A DNA stretch of 64,000 nucleotides from NCBI RefSeq assembly GCF_900142295.1, contig NZ_FSRL01000001.1:620001-684000 (forward strand), given 5' to 3'. Shown here one piece after another: positions 46,194 through 56,405 of this stretch (position 1 is the first letter of the stretch; every line of letters begins with the position of its first letter). Both the position numbers and the translations under genes were made by a program. The notes under the pieces were generated by a model. It had not been told where the DNA came from, did no database searches, and worked only from the letters and a program-made list of their open reading frames with translations. This DNA is from Vannielia litorea. GTDB taxonomy: Bacteria > Pseudomonadota > Alphaproteobacteria > Rhodobacterales > Rhodobacteraceae.

Positions 46194-46847
46194 TCAGAGG
46201 ATCTTGATGCCGGCCTTGGCGGCGTCTTGCACGAACTGGTCGAGGCCCTTGTCGGTCAGAACGTGGTTGGCCATCTGCTTGATCACGCCGGGAGGGGCGG
46301 TGGCCACATCGGCGCCGATCAGGGCGGCGTCCTTCATGTGGTTCACCGAACGGATCGAGGCCGCGAGGATCTCGGTGGAGAAGCCATAGTTGTCGTAGAT
46401 GGTGCGGATGTCCTGGATCAGGTCCATCCCGTCGAGGTTGAGGTCGTCGAGCCGGCCGATGAAGGGGGAGATGAAGGTGGCCCCGGCCTTGGCCGCGAGC
46501 AGCGCCTGGTTGGCGGAGAAGCAGAGCGTGACGTTGACCATGGTGCCCTGCTCGGAGAGCGCCTTGCAGGTCTTCAGCCCGGCCCAGGTGAGCGGTACCT
46601 TCACCGCGATGTTCTCGGCGATGCCGGCGAGCTTCTTGCCCTCTTCGAGCATGGTTTCGGCGTCGGTCGCCACCACCTCGGCGGAGACCGGGCCGTCGAC
46701 CATGGCGCAGATCTCCTTGGTGACCTCGAGGATGTCGCGGCCCGATTTCAGGATCAGCGATGGGTTGGTGGTGACCCCGTCGACCATGCCGAGGTCGTTC
46801 AGCTCGGCGATGGCGTCGATCTCGGCGGTATCTACGAAGAATTTCAT
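46194..46847 (-). CDS. Transaldolase (short, TalC/FSA-type)
   Basis: A 217-residue TIM-barrel aldolase of the small transaldolase/fructose-6-phosphate aldolase group. The Schiff-base lysine is K83 in [26 protein letters not shown] opens it and [11 protein letters not shown] and [24 protein letters not shown] follow. The family alternates between transaldolase and F6P-aldolase activity; a Glu or Gln at the second-shell position decides this and cannot be judged safely here. GAGGAGG is eight bases before the ATG. Monocistronic, divergent from priA. Confidence 0.93.
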   Translation of the reverse strand: MKFFVDTAEIDAIAELNDLGMVDGVTTNPSLILKSGRDILEVTKEICAMVDGPVSAEVVATDAETMLEEGKKLAGIAENIAVKVPLTWAGLKTCKALSEQGTMVNVTLCFSANQALLAAKAGATFISPFIGRLDDLNLDGMDLIQDIRTIYDNYGFSTEILAASIRSVNHMKDAALIGADVATAPPGVIKQMANHVLTDKGLDQFVQDAAKAGIKIL

Positions 46848-46931
46848 GGGCGGCCTCCTCGGGCGGGACTTGCGGTTGCGCCTCTCATACCGCAGGACAG
46901 GGGGCACTGAAACCCGGATATTGGGGCGATT

Positions 46932-49127
46932 GTGAGCGCTAACGGCATCTTTCAGGCGGGCGAGGCGGTCGCGGTGCTGACGACTCAGCCGCTGGGGGGC
47001 ACGCTGGACTATGCCGCGCCCGAGGGCGGCGTGGCGGAGGGCGCCTTCGTGGTGGTGCCGCTCGGGCCGCGCCGGGTGATGGGTGTGGTCTGGGGGCCTG
47101 GGGAGGGCGGGTTCGACCGGTCCAGGCTGCGGCGCGTGGCGGAGGTGCTCGACGTGGCGCCGATGGGTGCGGGGATGCGGGAGTTCCTGACCCGCGCCGG
47201 GGCCTACACGCTCACCGACATGCACCAGATGCTGCGCATGGCGACCCGGGCGCCCGGGCTCACCACGCCGCCGGGGCTGCGCAAGGTTTACCGGCCCGGC
47301 GCGGGCGAGGTGGACCGGATGACCCCGGCGCGGGAGCGGGTGCTGGGGGTGCTGGAGGAGCATGGCGGGCTGTCCTTCACCCTGGGCGAGCTGGCGGAGA
47401 TTGCCGGGGTCTCGACCGGGGTGGTGAAGGGATTGGTGAAGCTGGGCGCGGTGAGCGAAGAGCTTGCGCCGCGCGACGTGCCCTACCCGGCGCTGGACCC
47501 GGGATATGGCGGCAAGGCGCTGAACGAGGAGCAGGCGGTGGCGGCTGCGGCGCTGCGGGCAGGCGTGGCCTCGCGGGACTACGGCACCACGCTGCTCAAG
47601 GGGGTGACGGGCTCGGGCAAGACCGAGGTTTACCTGGAGGCGGTGGCGGAGTGCCTGGCGCAGGGGCGGCAGGCGCTGGTGCTGCTGCCGGAGATCGCGC
47701 TGACGCAGGAGTTTCTGGCCCGGGTCGAGGCACGCTTCGGGGCGCGGCCGGCGGAATGGCACCACGGGGTGACGGTCACCGAGCGGCGGCGGTGCTGGAA
47801 GATGGTGGGCGAGGGCGGGGCGCAGTTGGTGGTGGGCGCGCGCTCGGCGCTGTTCCTGCCGTTCCGCGAACTGGGGCTCATCGTGATCGACGAGGAGCAT
47901 GACGGCTCCTACAAGCAGGAGGACGGCGTCACTTATTCGGCGCGCGACATGGGGGTGCTGCGGGCGAGCATCGAGGGCGCGCAGGTGGTGCTGGCCTCGG
48001 CCACGCCCTCGCTGGAGAGCTGGGCCAACGCCGAGGCGGGCAAATACGCGCGGGTGGAGCTGGCCTCGCGGTTCGGCGCCGCCGTGCTGCCCCAGATGCG
48101 CGCGATCGACATGCGGACGGAGGGGTTGCCCGGCGACAGGTGGGTGTCTCCGACCCTGCAGGGCCTGGTGCGCGACCGGATGGAGAAGGGAGAACAGGCG
48201 CTGCTCTTCCTCAACCGGCGAGGCTATGCGCCGGTGACGATCTGCCGGGCCTGCGGGCACCAGGTGGCCTGTCCGGACTGCGATGCGCGGATGGTCGAGC
48301 ACCGGTTCCTGCGCCGCCTGATGTGCCACCAGTGCGGCCACACCGAGCCCGTGCCCGAGACCTGCCCGAGCTGCGACGTGGAGGGCAAGCTGGCCCCGGT
48401 GGGGCCGGGGGTGGAGCGGCTGGCGGAGGAGGTGACGGCGCTGTTTCCGCAGGCGCGGGTGGCGGTGCTGTCGTCGGACCTGTTCGGCTCTGCGCGGGCG
48501 TTGAAGGTGGCGGTGGAGGGCATCGCCGCAGGGGCGGCGGATATCGTGATCGGCACGCAGATGGTGGCCAAGGGGCACAACTTTCCGCTGCTGACGCTGG
48601 TGGGGGTGATCGACGCCGACCTCGGGCTGCAGGGCAGCGACCTGCGGGCGGCGGAAAAGACCTTTCAGCTGATGCGGCAAGTGGCGGGGCGGGCCGGGCG
48701 CGCCGAGGCGCCGGGGCTGGCGGTCTTGCAGAGCTACCAGCCGGAGCACCCGGTGATCCGCGCGATCCTGAGCGGCGAGGAAGAGGCCTTCTGGCGGGCC
48801 GAAGCGGAGGAGCGCAAGGCCGCAGGCGTGCCGCCCTATGGCCGGCTGGTGGGGATCGTGCTGAGCTCGCCGGAGTTGGAGGACGTGAACGCGCTGGGCA
48901 TGGCCATGGCGCGGCGGGCGGAGCCGCTCAGGGCGATCGGGGCGCAGGTCTTCGGGCCTGCGCCTGCGCCGATCGCCCGGATCCGGGGGCGGCACCGGGT
49001 GCGGCTGCTGGTGAAGGCCGGGAAGGCGGCGCCGGTGCAGGGGGCGGTGACGGCCTGGCTGGCGCAGTTCGACTGGCCCGCGCGGGTGCGGGTGCAGGTG
49101 GACGTGGATCCGTTGAGCTTTTTCTGA
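46932..49127 (+). CDS. priA: Primosomal protein N' (replication restart helicase PriA)
   Basis: A 731-residue DEAH-like 3'-5' helicase that reloads the replisome at stalled forks. The N-terminal DNA-binding domain (about 1-180) is followed by Walker [18 protein letters not shown] in [13 protein letters not shown], and helicase C motifs ([40 protein letters not shown]). The two zinc knuckles ([22 protein letters not shown]...CPSCD) are complete. The start is GTG at 46932, in a 84-base divergent gap from the transaldolase. Length is usual. Confidence 0.96.
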   Translation: MSANGIFQAGEAVAVLTTQPLGGTLDYAAPEGGVAEGAFVVVPLGPRRVMGVVWGPGEGGFDRSRLRRVAEVLDVAPMGAGMREFLTRAGAYTLTDMHQMLRMATRAPGLTTPPGLRKVYRPGAGEVDRMTPARERVLGVLEEHGGLSFTLGELAEIAGVSTGVVKGLVKLGAVSEELAPRDVPYPALDPGYGGKALNEEQAVAAAALRAGVASRDYGTTLLKGVTGSGKTEVYLEAVAECLAQGRQALVLLPEIALTQEFLARVEARFGARPAEWHHGVTVTERRRCWKMVGEGGAQLVVGARSALFLPFRELGLIVIDEEHDGSYKQEDGVTYSARDMGVLRASIEGAQVVLASATPSLESWANAEAGKYARVELASRFGAAVLPQMRAIDMRTEGLPGDRWVSPTLQGLVRDRMEKGEQALLFLNRRGYAPVTICRACGHQVACPDCDARMVEHRFLRRLMCHQCGHTEPVPETCPSCDVEGKLAPVGPGVERLAEEVTALFPQARVAVLSSDLFGSARALKVAVEGIAAGAADIVIGTQMVAKGHNFPLLTLVGVIDADLGLQGSDLRAAEKTFQLMRQVAGRAGRAEAPGLAVLQSYQPEHPVIRAILSGEEEAFWRAEAEERKAAGVPPYGRLVGIVLSSPELEDVNALGMAMARRAEPLRAIGAQVFGPAPAPIARIRGRHRVRLLVKAGKAAPVQGAVTAWLAQFDWPARVRVQVDVDPLSFF

Positions 49128-49216
49128 GGCGAGTCGGTGCAGGCCACGATCCGGGCTCGCTGCACCCGCGTGCCCTGCCTCGGCGGGGTCGGGACCGGAG
49201 AGGTCGGGCCGGTGAC

Positions 49217-49303
49217 GGTTTCACACCCCCACACCCTCGTGGGATATTTGCAGGACCAATGAGGAAAAGACGTCCTGCTCCTCATTGGTCCTAGAAATAT
49301 CCC
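49217..49303. repeat. Dispersed repeat with a 25-base-arm hairpin between priA and yebC
   Basis: Positions 49217-49264 repeat the block seen at 33280-33327. An inverted copy follows, so 49241-49265 pairs with 49279-49303 across a 13-base loop, broken only by a two-base mismatch. The two convergent genes may both terminate here. Gap 49128-49435 holds only this element and the yebC terminator. Confidence 0.85.
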
Positions 49304-49360
49304 CGCCGGACGCACTGCATCTCCTTGGACGGGGCCTCCGCCGCGAAGGTGCCGCATGAG

Positions 49361-49390
49361 AAAAGGGCGCGGACCGTGGAGTCCGCGCCC
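49361..49390 (-). terminator. Rho-independent terminator of yebC
   Basis: A perfect 10-bp stem (49365-49374 with 49381-49390), a six-base loop and, on the minus strand, TTTT immediately after (complement of 49361-49364). It lies 45 bases past the yebC stop. Confidence 0.85.
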
Positions 49391-49435
49391 ATACCAGGCA
49401 GGTCGTGCGCCGGAAGGCGCTCATCTGGAGTCCGG

Positions 49436-50182
49436 TCAGGCGGAGAGCTGTTCCATCACCTCGTCGGAGACCTCGAAGTTGGTCGTGACCCGCTGCACGT
49501 CGTCGTCGTCCTCGAGCACCTCGATGAGGCGCATCAGCTTCTGCATGCCTTCGAGGTCCAGTTCGGTGGTGGTGGTGGGACGCCAGACCAGCTTGGCGGT
49601 CTCGCTCTCGCCCAGCTCGGCCTCGAGCGCGGTGCTGACCTCGTTGAGATCGGTGTCGGCGCACCAGATGACGTGGCCCTCGTCGGTCACCTCGGCATCC
49701 TCGGCGCCGGCCTCGATGGCGGCCATCATCACCGTGTCCTCGTCACCGGCGGAGAGCGGGTAGGTGACCTGGCCCTTGCGGTCGAACATGAAGCTGACCG
49801 AGCCGGTCTCGCCCAGGTTGCCGCCGTGCTTGCCGAAGGTGCTGCGCACGGTCGAGGCGGTGCGGTTGAGGTTGTCGGTCATCGCCTCGACGATCACCGC
49901 TACGCCGCCGGGGCCGTAGCCCTCGTAGCGGATCTCCTTGAAGTCGTCGCCGCCCGCCGCCTGGGACTTGTCGATCGCGCGCTGGATCACGTCCTTCGGG
50001 ACCGATTGCGACTTGGCTTCCTTCACCGCCAGCCGGAGCCGGGGGTTCTTGTCGGGGTCGGGGTCGCCCATCTTGGCCGCCACGGTGATTTCCTTGGCGA
50101 GCTTGGAGAAGAGCTTGGAGCGCAGCGCATCCTGACGGCCCTTGCGGTGCTGGATGTTCGCCCATTTTGAGTGGCCGGCCAT
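49436..50182 (-). CDS. YebC/PmpR-family transcriptional regulator
   Basis: A 248-residue protein of the YebC/TACO1 family. Members regulate transcription (PmpR) or, more recently, promote translation of proline-rich stretches. The opening [23 protein letters not shown] and [38 protein letters not shown] are diagnostic. Length is normal. Which of the two known roles applies cannot be told from sequence. It has its own terminator and a 142-base gap to the divergent permease. Confidence 0.95.
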   Translation of the reverse strand: MAGHSKWANIQHRKGRQDALRSKLFSKLAKEITVAAKMGDPDPDKNPRLRLAVKEAKSQSVPKDVIQRAIDKSQAAGGDDFKEIRYEGYGPGGVAVIVEAMTDNLNRTASTVRSTFGKHGGNLGETGSVSFMFDRKGQVTYPLSAGDEDTVMMAAIEAGAEDAEVTDEGHVIWCADTDLNEVSTALEAELGESETAKLVWRPTTTTELDLEGMQKLMRLIEVLEDDDDVQRVTTNFEVSDEVMEQLSA

Positions 50183-50324
50183 GGGGGCCTCCGTGACTGT
50201 CGGTTTGGTGTACTGGCGGGCTATATAGGGCAGAGGCGCAGGGTGGGGCAAGCGGGCGCGGCGGGTTTCCTTGGGCGCGCGCTGCGGCCATGCTGGCCGG
50301 GATGGAACAGGGGAGCAGGGCAAG

Positions 50325-52103
50325 GTGACATCGGAGCAGATCACGCTATTCGCGCTCTTCGGAGCGGTCTTCGGGCTGCTGCTCTGGGGGCGGTTCCGCT
50401 ACGACCTGGTGGCCTTTGCCGCGCTGATGGCGGGCGTGGTGCTGGGAGTGGTGCCCTCGGAGCGGGCCTTCGAGGGCTTCGGGCATCCGGCGACGCTGGT
50501 GGTGGCGCTGGTGCTGGTGGTCTCGGCGGGGCTGGTGAACTCGGGCGCGGTGCTGCTCATCACCCGCACGCTGGTCAGCTCGTCGCGGCGGCTCGGCGGG
50601 CACATCGCCTTGATGGGGGGCGTGGGCGGCGTGCTTTCGGCCTTCATGAACAACGTGGCGGCGCTGGCGCTGCTGATGCCGGTCGATATCCAGACCGCCC
50701 GGAAGGCCGGGCGGTCGCCCGGGCTGAGCCTGATGCCGCTCAGCTTTGCCACCATCCTCGGCGGCATGGCCACGCTGATCGGAACGCCGCCCAATATCAT
50801 CATCGCCGCGATCCGAGGAGACGCGCTGGGCGAGCCGTTCAGGATGTTCGACTTTGCCCCGGTGGGCGGGCTGACGGCGCTGGTGGGGCTGGCCTTTGTT
50901 GCGCTGGGCGGCTGGCGGCTGATTCCCTCCACGGGCGACGGCGCAGGCGCGGTGTCGGCCAGCGAGATGAAGAACTACATCGCCGAGCTGACCGTGCCGG
51001 AGGGGGCGAAGTTTGTCGGGCGCCGGGTGCGCGATGTGGAGGAGCTGGCGGCCAAGGCCGACGTGGGCGTGCTGGGGCTCGTGCGCGGTGGCAAGCGGCT
51101 CTACGGGGCGCAGCGGCTCACCCGGATCGAGCCCGAGGATGCGCTCGTGCTGGAGGCCGTGCCGGATGCGCTGGACGAGTTCCGCGCCTCTCATGCGCTG
51201 GTTTTCTCGGATGAGAAGCGCCGCGAGCTGCTGGCCGACGCGGGCGCGGGGCTGGGGCTGATCGAGGTGGTGGTGCCGGAGGATGCGCGGATCGCAGGGC
51301 GCTCGGCCCATGGCATCGGGCTGAGCTGGCGCCAGCGGACCATCCTGATGGGCATCTCGCGGCAGGGCAAACGGATCACCTCCCAGGTGCGCAAGGAAAT
51401 CGTGAAGCCGGGCGACATCCTGCTGCTGCTGGCACCCAACGACCGGGTGGTGGAGGTGACCGACTGGATCGGCGCGCTGCCGCTGGCAGACCGGGGCCTG
51501 GCGGTGACGCAGGACAGCAAGACATGGCTCGCCATCGGGCTCTTTGCCGCTGCCGTGGCCGCGGCCTCCCTTGGGCTGATCTACCTGCCGGTGGCCTTGG
51601 GGATCGTGGTGGTGGGCTACGTGCTGACGAGGATTCTCACCCTGACGGAGCTATACGACCACATCGAGTGGCCGGTGGTGGTGCTGCTCGGCTCGATGAT
51701 CCCGCTCGGCGCGGCGCTGGAGGCCTCGGGCGGCACCGAGCTGATCGCCGGGGCGCTGGTGCGGATGACGCAGGGATGGCCGGCCTGGGCGATCCTGACC
51801 GCGCTCATGGTGGTGACGATGACGCTCTCAGACGTGCTCAACAACACCGCCACGGCGATCGTGGCCGCGCCCATCGGCATCCAGATGGCCACCACGCTGG
51901 GGGTTTCGCCCGACCCGTTCCTGATGGCCGTCGCGGTGGCGGCCTCCTCGGCCTTTCTCACCCCGATCGGGCACAAGAACAACACGCTGATCCTCGGGCC
52001 GGGGGGCTACTCCTTTGGCGACTACTGGCGGATGGGATTGCCGCTGGAGGTGCTGGTGGTTGCCGTGTCGATCCCGTTGATCCTGGTGTTCTGGCCGCTG
52101 TAA
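50325..52103 (+). CDS. DASS/SLC13-type anion permease with TrkA-C domains
   Basis: A 592-residue inner-membrane permease of the divalent anion:sodium symporter group. Helices flank two soluble TrkA-C (RCK_C-like) domains in the middle (about residues 205-290 and 295-380, the second containing [26 protein letters not shown]). Signature loops are [25 protein letters not shown] and [16 protein letters not shown]. Candidate substrates are sulfate or C4-dicarboxylates; sequence alone does not decide. The GTG at 50325 has GGGAG upstream. Monocistronic. Confidence 0.88.
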   Translation: MTSEQITLFALFGAVFGLLLWGRFRYDLVAFAALMAGVVLGVVPSERAFEGFGHPATLVVALVLVVSAGLVNSGAVLLITRTLVSSSRRLGGHIALMGGVGGVLSAFMNNVAALALLMPVDIQTARKAGRSPGLSLMPLSFATILGGMATLIGTPPNIIIAAIRGDALGEPFRMFDFAPVGGLTALVGLAFVALGGWRLIPSTGDGAGAVSASEMKNYIAELTVPEGAKFVGRRVRDVEELAAKADVGVLGLVRGGKRLYGAQRLTRIEPEDALVLEAVPDALDEFRASHALVFSDEKRRELLADAGAGLGLIEVVVPEDARIAGRSAHGIGLSWRQRTILMGISRQGKRITSQVRKEIVKPGDILLLLAPNDRVVEVTDWIGALPLADRGLAVTQDSKTWLAIGLFAAAVAAASLGLIYLPVALGIVVVGYVLTRILTLTELYDHIEWPVVVLLGSMIPLGAALEASGGTELIAGALVRMTQGWPAWAILTALMVVTMTLSDVLNNTATAIVAAPIGIQMATTLGVSPDPFLMAVAVAASSAFLTPIGHKNNTLILGPGGYSFGDYWRMGLPLEVLVVAVSIPLILVFWPL

Positions 52104-52128
52104 GGGGGGGCGCCCGCCCTGCACCGGT

Positions 52129-53007
52129 TCAGCATGCCGCAGCGAGATGGCGGGCGGCGGCGCGCCTGACCGACCGGGTGAGATCCGCGAGCGCGGGCGC
52201 GGCGAGGCGGGAGACCAGCCAGTAGAGCGGCCGGTCGAGGGTGAGGCCGGGTTTCAGCTCGACAAGGCGGCCCGAGGCGAGGTGCGGCGCGGCGAGTGTC
52301 GCCGGGTTCAGGCCCCAACCCAGGCCGGCGAGGGCGGCGTCTATGAAGGCCGATGTGGCGGGCAGCCTGTGCTGGGGCGGGGCGGGCTGGGCCCCGGTGG
52401 CGGCCTCCATCCACTGGGCCTGCAAGCGATCCTTGGTCGAGAAGTTCAGACAGGGCGCGCGGGCAAGGGCCTCTGCCGTGGCACCCTGGGGAAAGTGGCG
52501 CGCGGCGAAGGCGGGCGCGCAGGTGGCGTGGTAGCGGAGCGTTCCGAGGGCATGAACGTCGCAGCCCTGCACCGGGCCGGGCTGCGCCGAGATGGCGGCC
52601 AGCACCTCGCCGCGCCGCAACCAGTCGGCGGAATGGCCCTCGTCATCCACCACGAGATCGAAGCTGAGGCCCTCCACCCCGGCCATGGCCTCGATGAACC
52701 AGGTGGCGAGGCTGTCGGCATTGACCGCGAGGCGGAGGGTGGCGGGGGCGGCGGGTTGGCCGAGGTCGGCGGCAAGCGCGCGGGCGAGCAGGCCCAGCTC
52801 CTCGGCGTGGCGGTAGAGGCGCGCGCCGGTTTCGGTGGCCTCGCAGGGCGTGGTGCGGCGGATCAGGGGCGTGCCCATCCGCTCCTCCAGCTTGCGGATC
52901 CGCTGGGAAATGGCGGGGGGCGTGACGTTCAGCGCCGCGGCGGCGCCCTCGAAGCTGCCGGTCCGCAGCACGGCGTGAAGAGCGAGCAGGGCGGGATCGG
53001 TGAACAT
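52129..53007 (-). CDS. LysR-family regulator, ArgP/LysG-like
   Basis: A 292-residue LysR regulator with an N-terminal winged helix (about 3-60: LLALHAVLRTGSFEGAAAALNVTPPAISQRIRKLEERMGTPLIRR) and a periplasmic-binding-like effector domain. The PPAISQRI recognition helix and divergent pairing with a LysE/ArgO exporter across 87 bases strongly suggest an ArgP/LysG role, activating export of lysine/arginine when these accumulate. ATG at 53007 is used; TTG at 53013 is an alternative and neither has a clear ribosome-binding site. Confidence 0.9.
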   Translation of the reverse strand: MFTDPALLALHAVLRTGSFEGAAAALNVTPPAISQRIRKLEERMGTPLIRRTTPCEATETGARLYRHAEELGLLARALAADLGQPAAPATLRLAVNADSLATWFIEAMAGVEGLSFDLVVDDEGHSADWLRRGEVLAAISAQPGPVQGCDVHALGTLRYHATCAPAFAARHFPQGATAEALARAPCLNFSTKDRLQAQWMEAATGAQPAPPQHRLPATSAFIDAALAGLGWGLNPATLAAPHLASGRLVELKPGLTLDRPLYWLVSRLAAPALADLTRSVRRAAARHLAAAC

Positions 53008-53094
53008 TAGCAATTCTTATGCAAGATCATTGTGTTTCACTAGGCTTATTCGGGCCGGCCCGCTACCAGCATCGCAACGCAAGGAGACAGAGAC
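53008..53094. promoter_or_regulatory. Divergent LysR/LysE control region
   Basis: This 87-base gap separates the divergent regulator and exporter genes and is A/T-richer than its surroundings (ATTAGCAATTCTTATGCAAG region, with CATTGTGTTT next). It is the expected site for a LysR-type T-N11-A operator and the exporter promoter. AAGGAGA at about 53081-53087 is the exporter's ribosome-binding site. Confidence 0.5.
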
Positions 53095-53700
53095 ATGTGG
53101 GATGCTGCCATCGCGGGGTTTTCGCTGAGCCTCGGCCTGATTCTGGCGATCGGGGCCCAGAACGCCTTCGTGCTGCGGCAGGGGTTGAAGCGGGCCCATG
53201 TGTTCGAGGTGGCGCTGACCTGTGCCCTCTCCGATGCGGTGTTGATCGCCGCGGGCGTGGCGGGTTTTGCCACCCTGGCCGACATCATGCCCGGCCTGCT
53301 GCCGTGGTTTCGCTGGGGCGGTGCCGTGTTTCTGGTCGCCTACGGGGCGCGGAGCTTCTGGGCGGCTTGGCGCGGTGGCGAGGCCCTCGAGAGCGCAGGA
53401 AACGGCGGGCCCTCGCTGCTGGCGACCCTGGCCACCTGCCTGGCGCTGACCTGGCTCAACCCGCATGTCTATCTCGACACGGTGGCGCTGCTGGGCTCGA
53501 TCTCCACGCGCTACGCCCCCCATGAGGTCGCCTTCGGGGCCGGGGCGACGCTGGCCTCCTTCACCTTCTTCTTCACCCTTGCCTACGGCGCGCGGCTGCT
53601 GGCCCCGGTCTTTGCCCGGCCCGCGGCCTGGCGGGTGCTCGACCTGGGGATCGGCGTGGTGATGTGGATCATCGCGGCGGGGCTGGTGGCGGGGGGCTGA
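53095..53700 (+). CDS. LysE/ArgO-family amino-acid exporter
   Basis: A 201-residue inner-membrane exporter with about six helices. The family hallmark LGLILAIGAQNAFVLRQGLKR opens it, with LTWLNPHVYLDTVALLGSISTRY in the middle, a close match to the arginine/lysine exporter ArgO/LysE. Its activator is the divergent LysR gene. Export of L-arginine or L-lysine is inferred from family and pairing. Confidence 0.93.
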   Translation: MWDAAIAGFSLSLGLILAIGAQNAFVLRQGLKRAHVFEVALTCALSDAVLIAAGVAGFATLADIMPGLLPWFRWGGAVFLVAYGARSFWAAWRGGEALESAGNGGPSLLATLATCLALTWLNPHVYLDTVALLGSISTRYAPHEVAFGAGATLASFTFFFTLAYGARLLAPVFARPAAWRVLDLGIGVVMWIIAAGLVAGG

Positions 53701-53742
53701 AGCCCGGTTGACCTTTATCCGTGCCTCGCGCACATAGTTCAC

Positions 53743-54663
53743 ATGGCAACGGTCTCCCCAACGGATGTGGCCCCGAGCCGCCCGGTGGCGGGCGTGCTCT
53801 GGATGGTGCTCACCGGCATCCTCTTTGTCTTCGTCACCGCGTCGGTCAAGTTCACCGGTGGTCGGGTGCCCGCCCCGCAGGCGGCCTTTCTGCGCTATGC
53901 CCTCGGGCTCGTCTTCATCCTGCCGATGATCCCGGCGATCCGGGCCGACAGGCTGGGGCTGCGCGAGATGAAGATCTTTGCCGCACGGGGCGCGGGGCAC
54001 ACGGTGGGGGTGATGCTCTGGTTCTACGGCATGAGCACGATCACCATCGCGGAGGTCACGGCGCTGAACTACATGTCCCCGGTCTACGTGACGCTGGGCG
54101 CGGTGTTCTTTCTGGGCGAGACCATGGCGCTGCGACGGATCCTCGCGGTGCTGGCGGCGCTGGGAGGCGCGCTCATCATCCTGAGGCCGGGCATGCGCGA
54201 GCTTGAACCGGGGCACTGGGCCATGGTGGGGGCGGCGCTCTGCCTCGCGGCGAGTTACCTGATCGCCAAGCAGGTCTCGGGCCGGGTGAGCGCGGCGACG
54301 CTGGTGGCGATGCTCTCGGTCACCGTCTCCGTCGGGCTCGCGCCCTTTGCCTGGGCGGTCTGGGTGCCGGTGAGCTGGCACGACCTCGGCATCCTCTTCC
54401 TGACGGCGGCCTTTGCCACGGGCGCCCATTACGCGATGGGCGTGGCCTTCAAATGCGCGCCGGTCACGGTGACCCAGCCGGTGACCTTCCTGCAGCTCAT
54501 CTGGGCCGTGCTGCTGGGCTACTTCGTCTTCGACGAAGGGATCGACGCCTGGGTGCTGGTGGGCGGCACGGCGATCATCGCCGCGATCAGCTTCATCACC
54601 TGGCGCGAGGCGGTGGTGAGCCGCCGGCAGGTGACGCCGGTCTCTGGCGAGACGAAGTTTTGA
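53743..54663 (+). CDS. EamA/RhaT-type DMT-superfamily permease
   Basis: A 306-residue permease with ten helices in two EamA repeats (about 15-150 and 165-300). Key text includes GVMLWFYGMSTITIAEVTALNYMSPVYVTLGA in repeat one and TGAHYAMGVAFKCAPVTVTQPVTFLQLIWAVLLGY in repeat two, the usual conserved loop at the repeat ends. Substrate unknown; S-adenosylmethionine, nucleotide-sugar or amino-acid efflux are known for the group. It follows the exporter by 42 bases but may have its own promoter. Confidence 0.88.
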   Translation: MATVSPTDVAPSRPVAGVLWMVLTGILFVFVTASVKFTGGRVPAPQAAFLRYALGLVFILPMIPAIRADRLGLREMKIFAARGAGHTVGVMLWFYGMSTITIAEVTALNYMSPVYVTLGAVFFLGETMALRRILAVLAALGGALIILRPGMRELEPGHWAMVGAALCLAASYLIAKQVSGRVSAATLVAMLSVTVSVGLAPFAWAVWVPVSWHDLGILFLTAAFATGAHYAMGVAFKCAPVTVTQPVTFLQLIWAVLLGYFVFDEGIDAWVLVGGTAIIAAISFITWREAVVSRRQVTPVSGETKF

Positions 54664-54685
54664 GCCAGGCGGCGGGCCGACCGGG

Positions 54686-55354
54686 CTAGAAGGCGTGTTC
54701 GCGGCCGTCCCAGGTGAGGAACTTGCCGGTGGTGCTCAGGGTCAGCGCCTCGATCCGCGCGGCAAGGCCCTCGGCGGCCTCCTCCACCCCGATCTCCGCC
54801 GCGCTGCCGCCCATGTCGGTGCGCACCCAGCCGGGGTGATAAATTCCCACGGCGATGCCCTCGTGCTTCAGGTCGGCGGCAAGGTTGCGCCCGAGGTTCA
54901 GCAGGGCCGCCTTGGAGGCGCGGTAGATGTAGCTGCCGCCGGGCGCGCGGGTGTCGGAGGCCATCTGGCTGGAGATCAGCGCGATCCGCGGAGCTGTGGC
55001 GGCCCGCAGGTTGGGCAGCAGGGCCTGAACAGCAAGGAAGGCTGCGGTGACGTTCACCGCGAAACTCTCGGCCCACATCTCCGGCGGGAAGCCGGTGGCG
55101 AGGTTCTGGCCCTTGTCGGGGTAGATGCCGGCGTTGCAGACCAGCCGCTCCAACGGGGCGCCCTCCAGGTGGTCGGGCAGGGCGGCGATGGCGGCGGGGT
55201 CGGTCATCTCGACCTGGGCCCATGCCAGACCATCGACCTCGGGCGCGGCGTCACGGCAGGTGCCGATCACGGGGCCGTGGGCGGTGAGGCGGCGGGCCAG
55301 CTCAAGCCCGATGCCGCGGCTCGCGCCGGTGACGAGTGCGGCAACCCGTGCCAT
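54686..55354 (-). CDS. Short-chain dehydrogenase/reductase
   Basis: A 222-residue NAD(P)-dependent SDR. Cofactor motif TGASRGIG (9-16), NAG in VCNAGIYPDKG, serine in ALISSQMAS and the YRASK active-site motif (YxxxK) are all present. The pattern VNVTAAFLAVQALLP resembles CsgA/YciK-like SDRs. Substrate unknown. It begins one base after the DUF1178 stop, so both are in one operon with the DUF1178 gene first. Confidence 0.92.
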   Translation of the reverse strand: MARVAALVTGASRGIGLELARRLTAHGPVIGTCRDAAPEVDGLAWAQVEMTDPAAIAALPDHLEGAPLERLVCNAGIYPDKGQNLATGFPPEMWAESFAVNVTAAFLAVQALLPNLRAATAPRIALISSQMASDTRAPGGSYIYRASKAALLNLGRNLAADLKHEGIAVGIYHPGWVRTDMGGSAAEIGVEEAAEGLAARIEALTLSTTGKFLTWDGREHAF

Positions 55355-55355
55355 G

Positions 55356-55790
55356 TCAGTTGGTCTTGCGGGGGGCGGCGAAGGGCAGGGGCATGACGGG
55401 GATGCCGTCTTCGAGCAGGGCCTTGGCATCCTTCAGGCGGGCTTCGCCATGCACCGACCGGTGCGGCTCGTCGCCCTCGTGGATGGCACGGGCGACCCGC
55501 GCAAACTCGCCGCCGACATACTCGCTTTCGCGCTCGACCTTGGCGCGCAACTCGGCCAGGGCCTTCTCCTGCGGGGTGGAGGCGGTGCTGAGGGGGCGGG
55601 CGGATGGCGCGGCGGGTTCGGGCGTGCCGCTGCCGATGCGCGGTGCCATGACCGACTTCTCGACCTCTGCGATGCCGCAGAGCGCACAGCTCAGGTGCCC
55701 CGCCCGCGCGAGTGCGTCATAGGCATCTGCGTCGGCAAACCAGCTCTCGAAGCGGTGGCCGTCGCGGCATTGGAGGCTGTACTTTATCAT
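55356..55790 (-). CDS. DUF1178 family zinc-knuckle protein
   Basis: A 144-residue protein of the DUF1178 family, conserved in alphaproteobacteria. Cysteines C8, C35 and C38 (LQCRDGHRFE and LSCALCG) with a nearby His suggest a small zinc site at the N-terminus; the C-terminal half holds the conserved VERESEYVGGEFARVARAIHEGDEP segment. Function unknown. It lies between Nudix and SDR genes, with a 32-base gap to the Nudix gene. Confidence 0.9.
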   Translation of the reverse strand: MIKYSLQCRDGHRFESWFADADAYDALARAGHLSCALCGIAEVEKSVMAPRIGSGTPEPAAPSARPLSTASTPQEKALAELRAKVERESEYVGGEFARVARAIHEGDEPHRSVHGEARLKDAKALLEDGIPVMPLPFAAPRKTN

Positions 55791-55822
55791 TGCCCTTTAT
55801 CTAGCGGTGCCGACATGAAAAT

Positions 55823-56317
55823 TCAATTACTGGCGGCGGATACGCCGGGCAGGAACTCGGGTGTGAAGGCGGCCAGAATGGCGCGCAGCTCGGGCTCCGC
55901 CACCTTCTCCGCGGCCTTGGCCAGGGAGAACCACTTGCGCTTGCGTTGCTTCCGCTCGGGGTAGTTCTTGTGCAGCTCGGTGACATCGAGGGGGAAGACG
56001 GCGACAAGGCAGGGCAGGCCCCTGCGCGGCCCCGAAACCTTGATGTAATGGTAGACGCCGAGACAGCGCGGAACGGGGTTTCCGGTCGCGCCGGCCTCTT
56101 CCCAGGCCTCGCGGGCGGCGGCCTGGGCGCCGGAGCGCCCGTCCATCGGCCAGCCCTTGGGAATGATCCAGCGCTTGCGGGTGCGCGAGGTGATGAGCAG
56201 GACCTGGGTCTCTCCCTCCACAACCCGGTAGCACAGCGCCCCGAACTGGGTGCGCAGGCCGCGCTTGTTGCGGCCGATCATGCGAACCGGGATATGAAGA
56301 GGTTTCAGATGGCTCAT
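55823..56317 (-). CDS. Nudix hydrolase (DIPP-like)
   Basis: A 164-residue Nudix hydrolase that would cleave a nucleoside or inositol diphosphate linkage. The Nudix box reads from GWPMDGR to REAWEEAGA: the REUxEExGU helix is intact, but the first box glutamate is replaced by Arg, as in the diphosphoinositol-polyphosphate/Ap4A-like subgroup (KGWPMDGRS wording). The substrate cannot be fixed from sequence. Upstream gene of the DUF1178-SDR set. Confidence 0.87.
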   Translation of the reverse strand: MSHLKPLHIPVRMIGRNKRGLRTQFGALCYRVVEGETQVLLITSRTRKRWIIPKGWPMDGRSGAQAAAREAWEEAGATGNPVPRCLGVYHYIKVSGPRRGLPCLVAVFPLDVTELHKNYPERKQRKRKWFSLAKAAEKVAEPELRAILAAFTPEFLPGVSAASN

Positions 56318-56405
56318 CCTTCGAGTCGCTTTGGCGTCATGAGATCAACGCTACCATGTGGGAACGATCCGGGAAGCCCTCGCAACCGGCAATTTCACGC
56401 AACCG

